This document shows, one piece after another, positions 5,847 through 5,860 of a DNA stretch of 5,860 nucleotides (position 1 is the first letter of the stretch; each line of letters opens with the position of its first letter). The position numbers were made by a program, and so were the translations under genes. Source of the stretch: Acidobacteriota bacterium (GTDB lineage Bacteria; Acidobacteriota; Vicinamibacteria; Vicinamibacterales; Vicinamibacteraceae); the NCBI GenBank assembly GCA_023427865.1, contig JAEYZV010000094.1:1-5860 (forward strand), given 5' to 3'. The notes below the pieces were generated by a model that was not told the DNA's origin, searched no databases, and saw nothing but the letters and a program-made list of their open reading frames with translations.

Positions 5847-5860
5847 GGCGGGATTCGGAT

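Noticed and set aside
1..5860. A new defence or mobile system
   Set aside because: The MBL, M49, HEAT, secreted and MTHFR-like genes all fit ordinary metabolism or envelope functions. No integrase, transposase, toxin, nuclease-helicase or phage gene is visible.
5752..5860. tRNA or other structured RNA gene at the window end
   Set aside because: Only simple hairpins and short repeats are present; there is no cloverleaf, anticodon arm or CCA end.

Overview
The window is GC-rich and densely coding, with two opposed transcription units and a few short repeat-bearing gaps. Composition, gene style and scattered short palindromic repeats built on GGTAGGGCCGG suggest a soil-type Acidobacteriota bacterium, perhaps of the Vicinamibacteria. 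That placement is inference from style; no rRNA or other taxonomic marker lies in the window.

Minus strand, read from about 3841 down to 1: (i) a complete MBL/beta-CASP/RMMBL metallo-hydrolase of the RNA-processing type, (ii) a complete M49-family (dipeptidyl peptidase III-like) zinc peptidase, (iii) the first 112 codons of an exported HEAT-repeat protein cut by the window edge. The first two genes overlap by ATGA, and the third frame overlaps the end of the second by 8 nt, so they look like one translationally coupled operon. The end of the MBL gene is built from GGTAGGGCC palindromic repeats, which add a Gly/Ala/Pro/Thr-rich tail and place a strong hairpin directly before the ribosome binding site of the peptidase gene.

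Plus strand, from about 4005: a secreted, methionine-rich protein resembling DUF4412-type periplasmic proteins, then a 100-bp gap with a nested palindromic repeat, then a divergent methylenetetrahydrofolate reductase (MTHFR)-like protein, followed by a strong hairpin and further short repeats up to the window end. The 163-bp divergent intergenic region (3842-4004) holds overlapping opposed -10-like sequences inside an inverted repeat, and a 12-bp palindrome over the Shine-Dalgarno site of the secreted-protein gene.

The genes look like housekeeping or physiological functions (RNA turnover, peptide breakdown, folate-type one-carbon chemistry, envelope protein). I found no convincing defence system, mobile element with its own genes, CRISPR array or RNA gene. 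The most unusual points are the repeat-derived protein tail and coupled junction, the probable CTG start of the HEAT protein, and the altered flavin site of the MTHFR-like protein.
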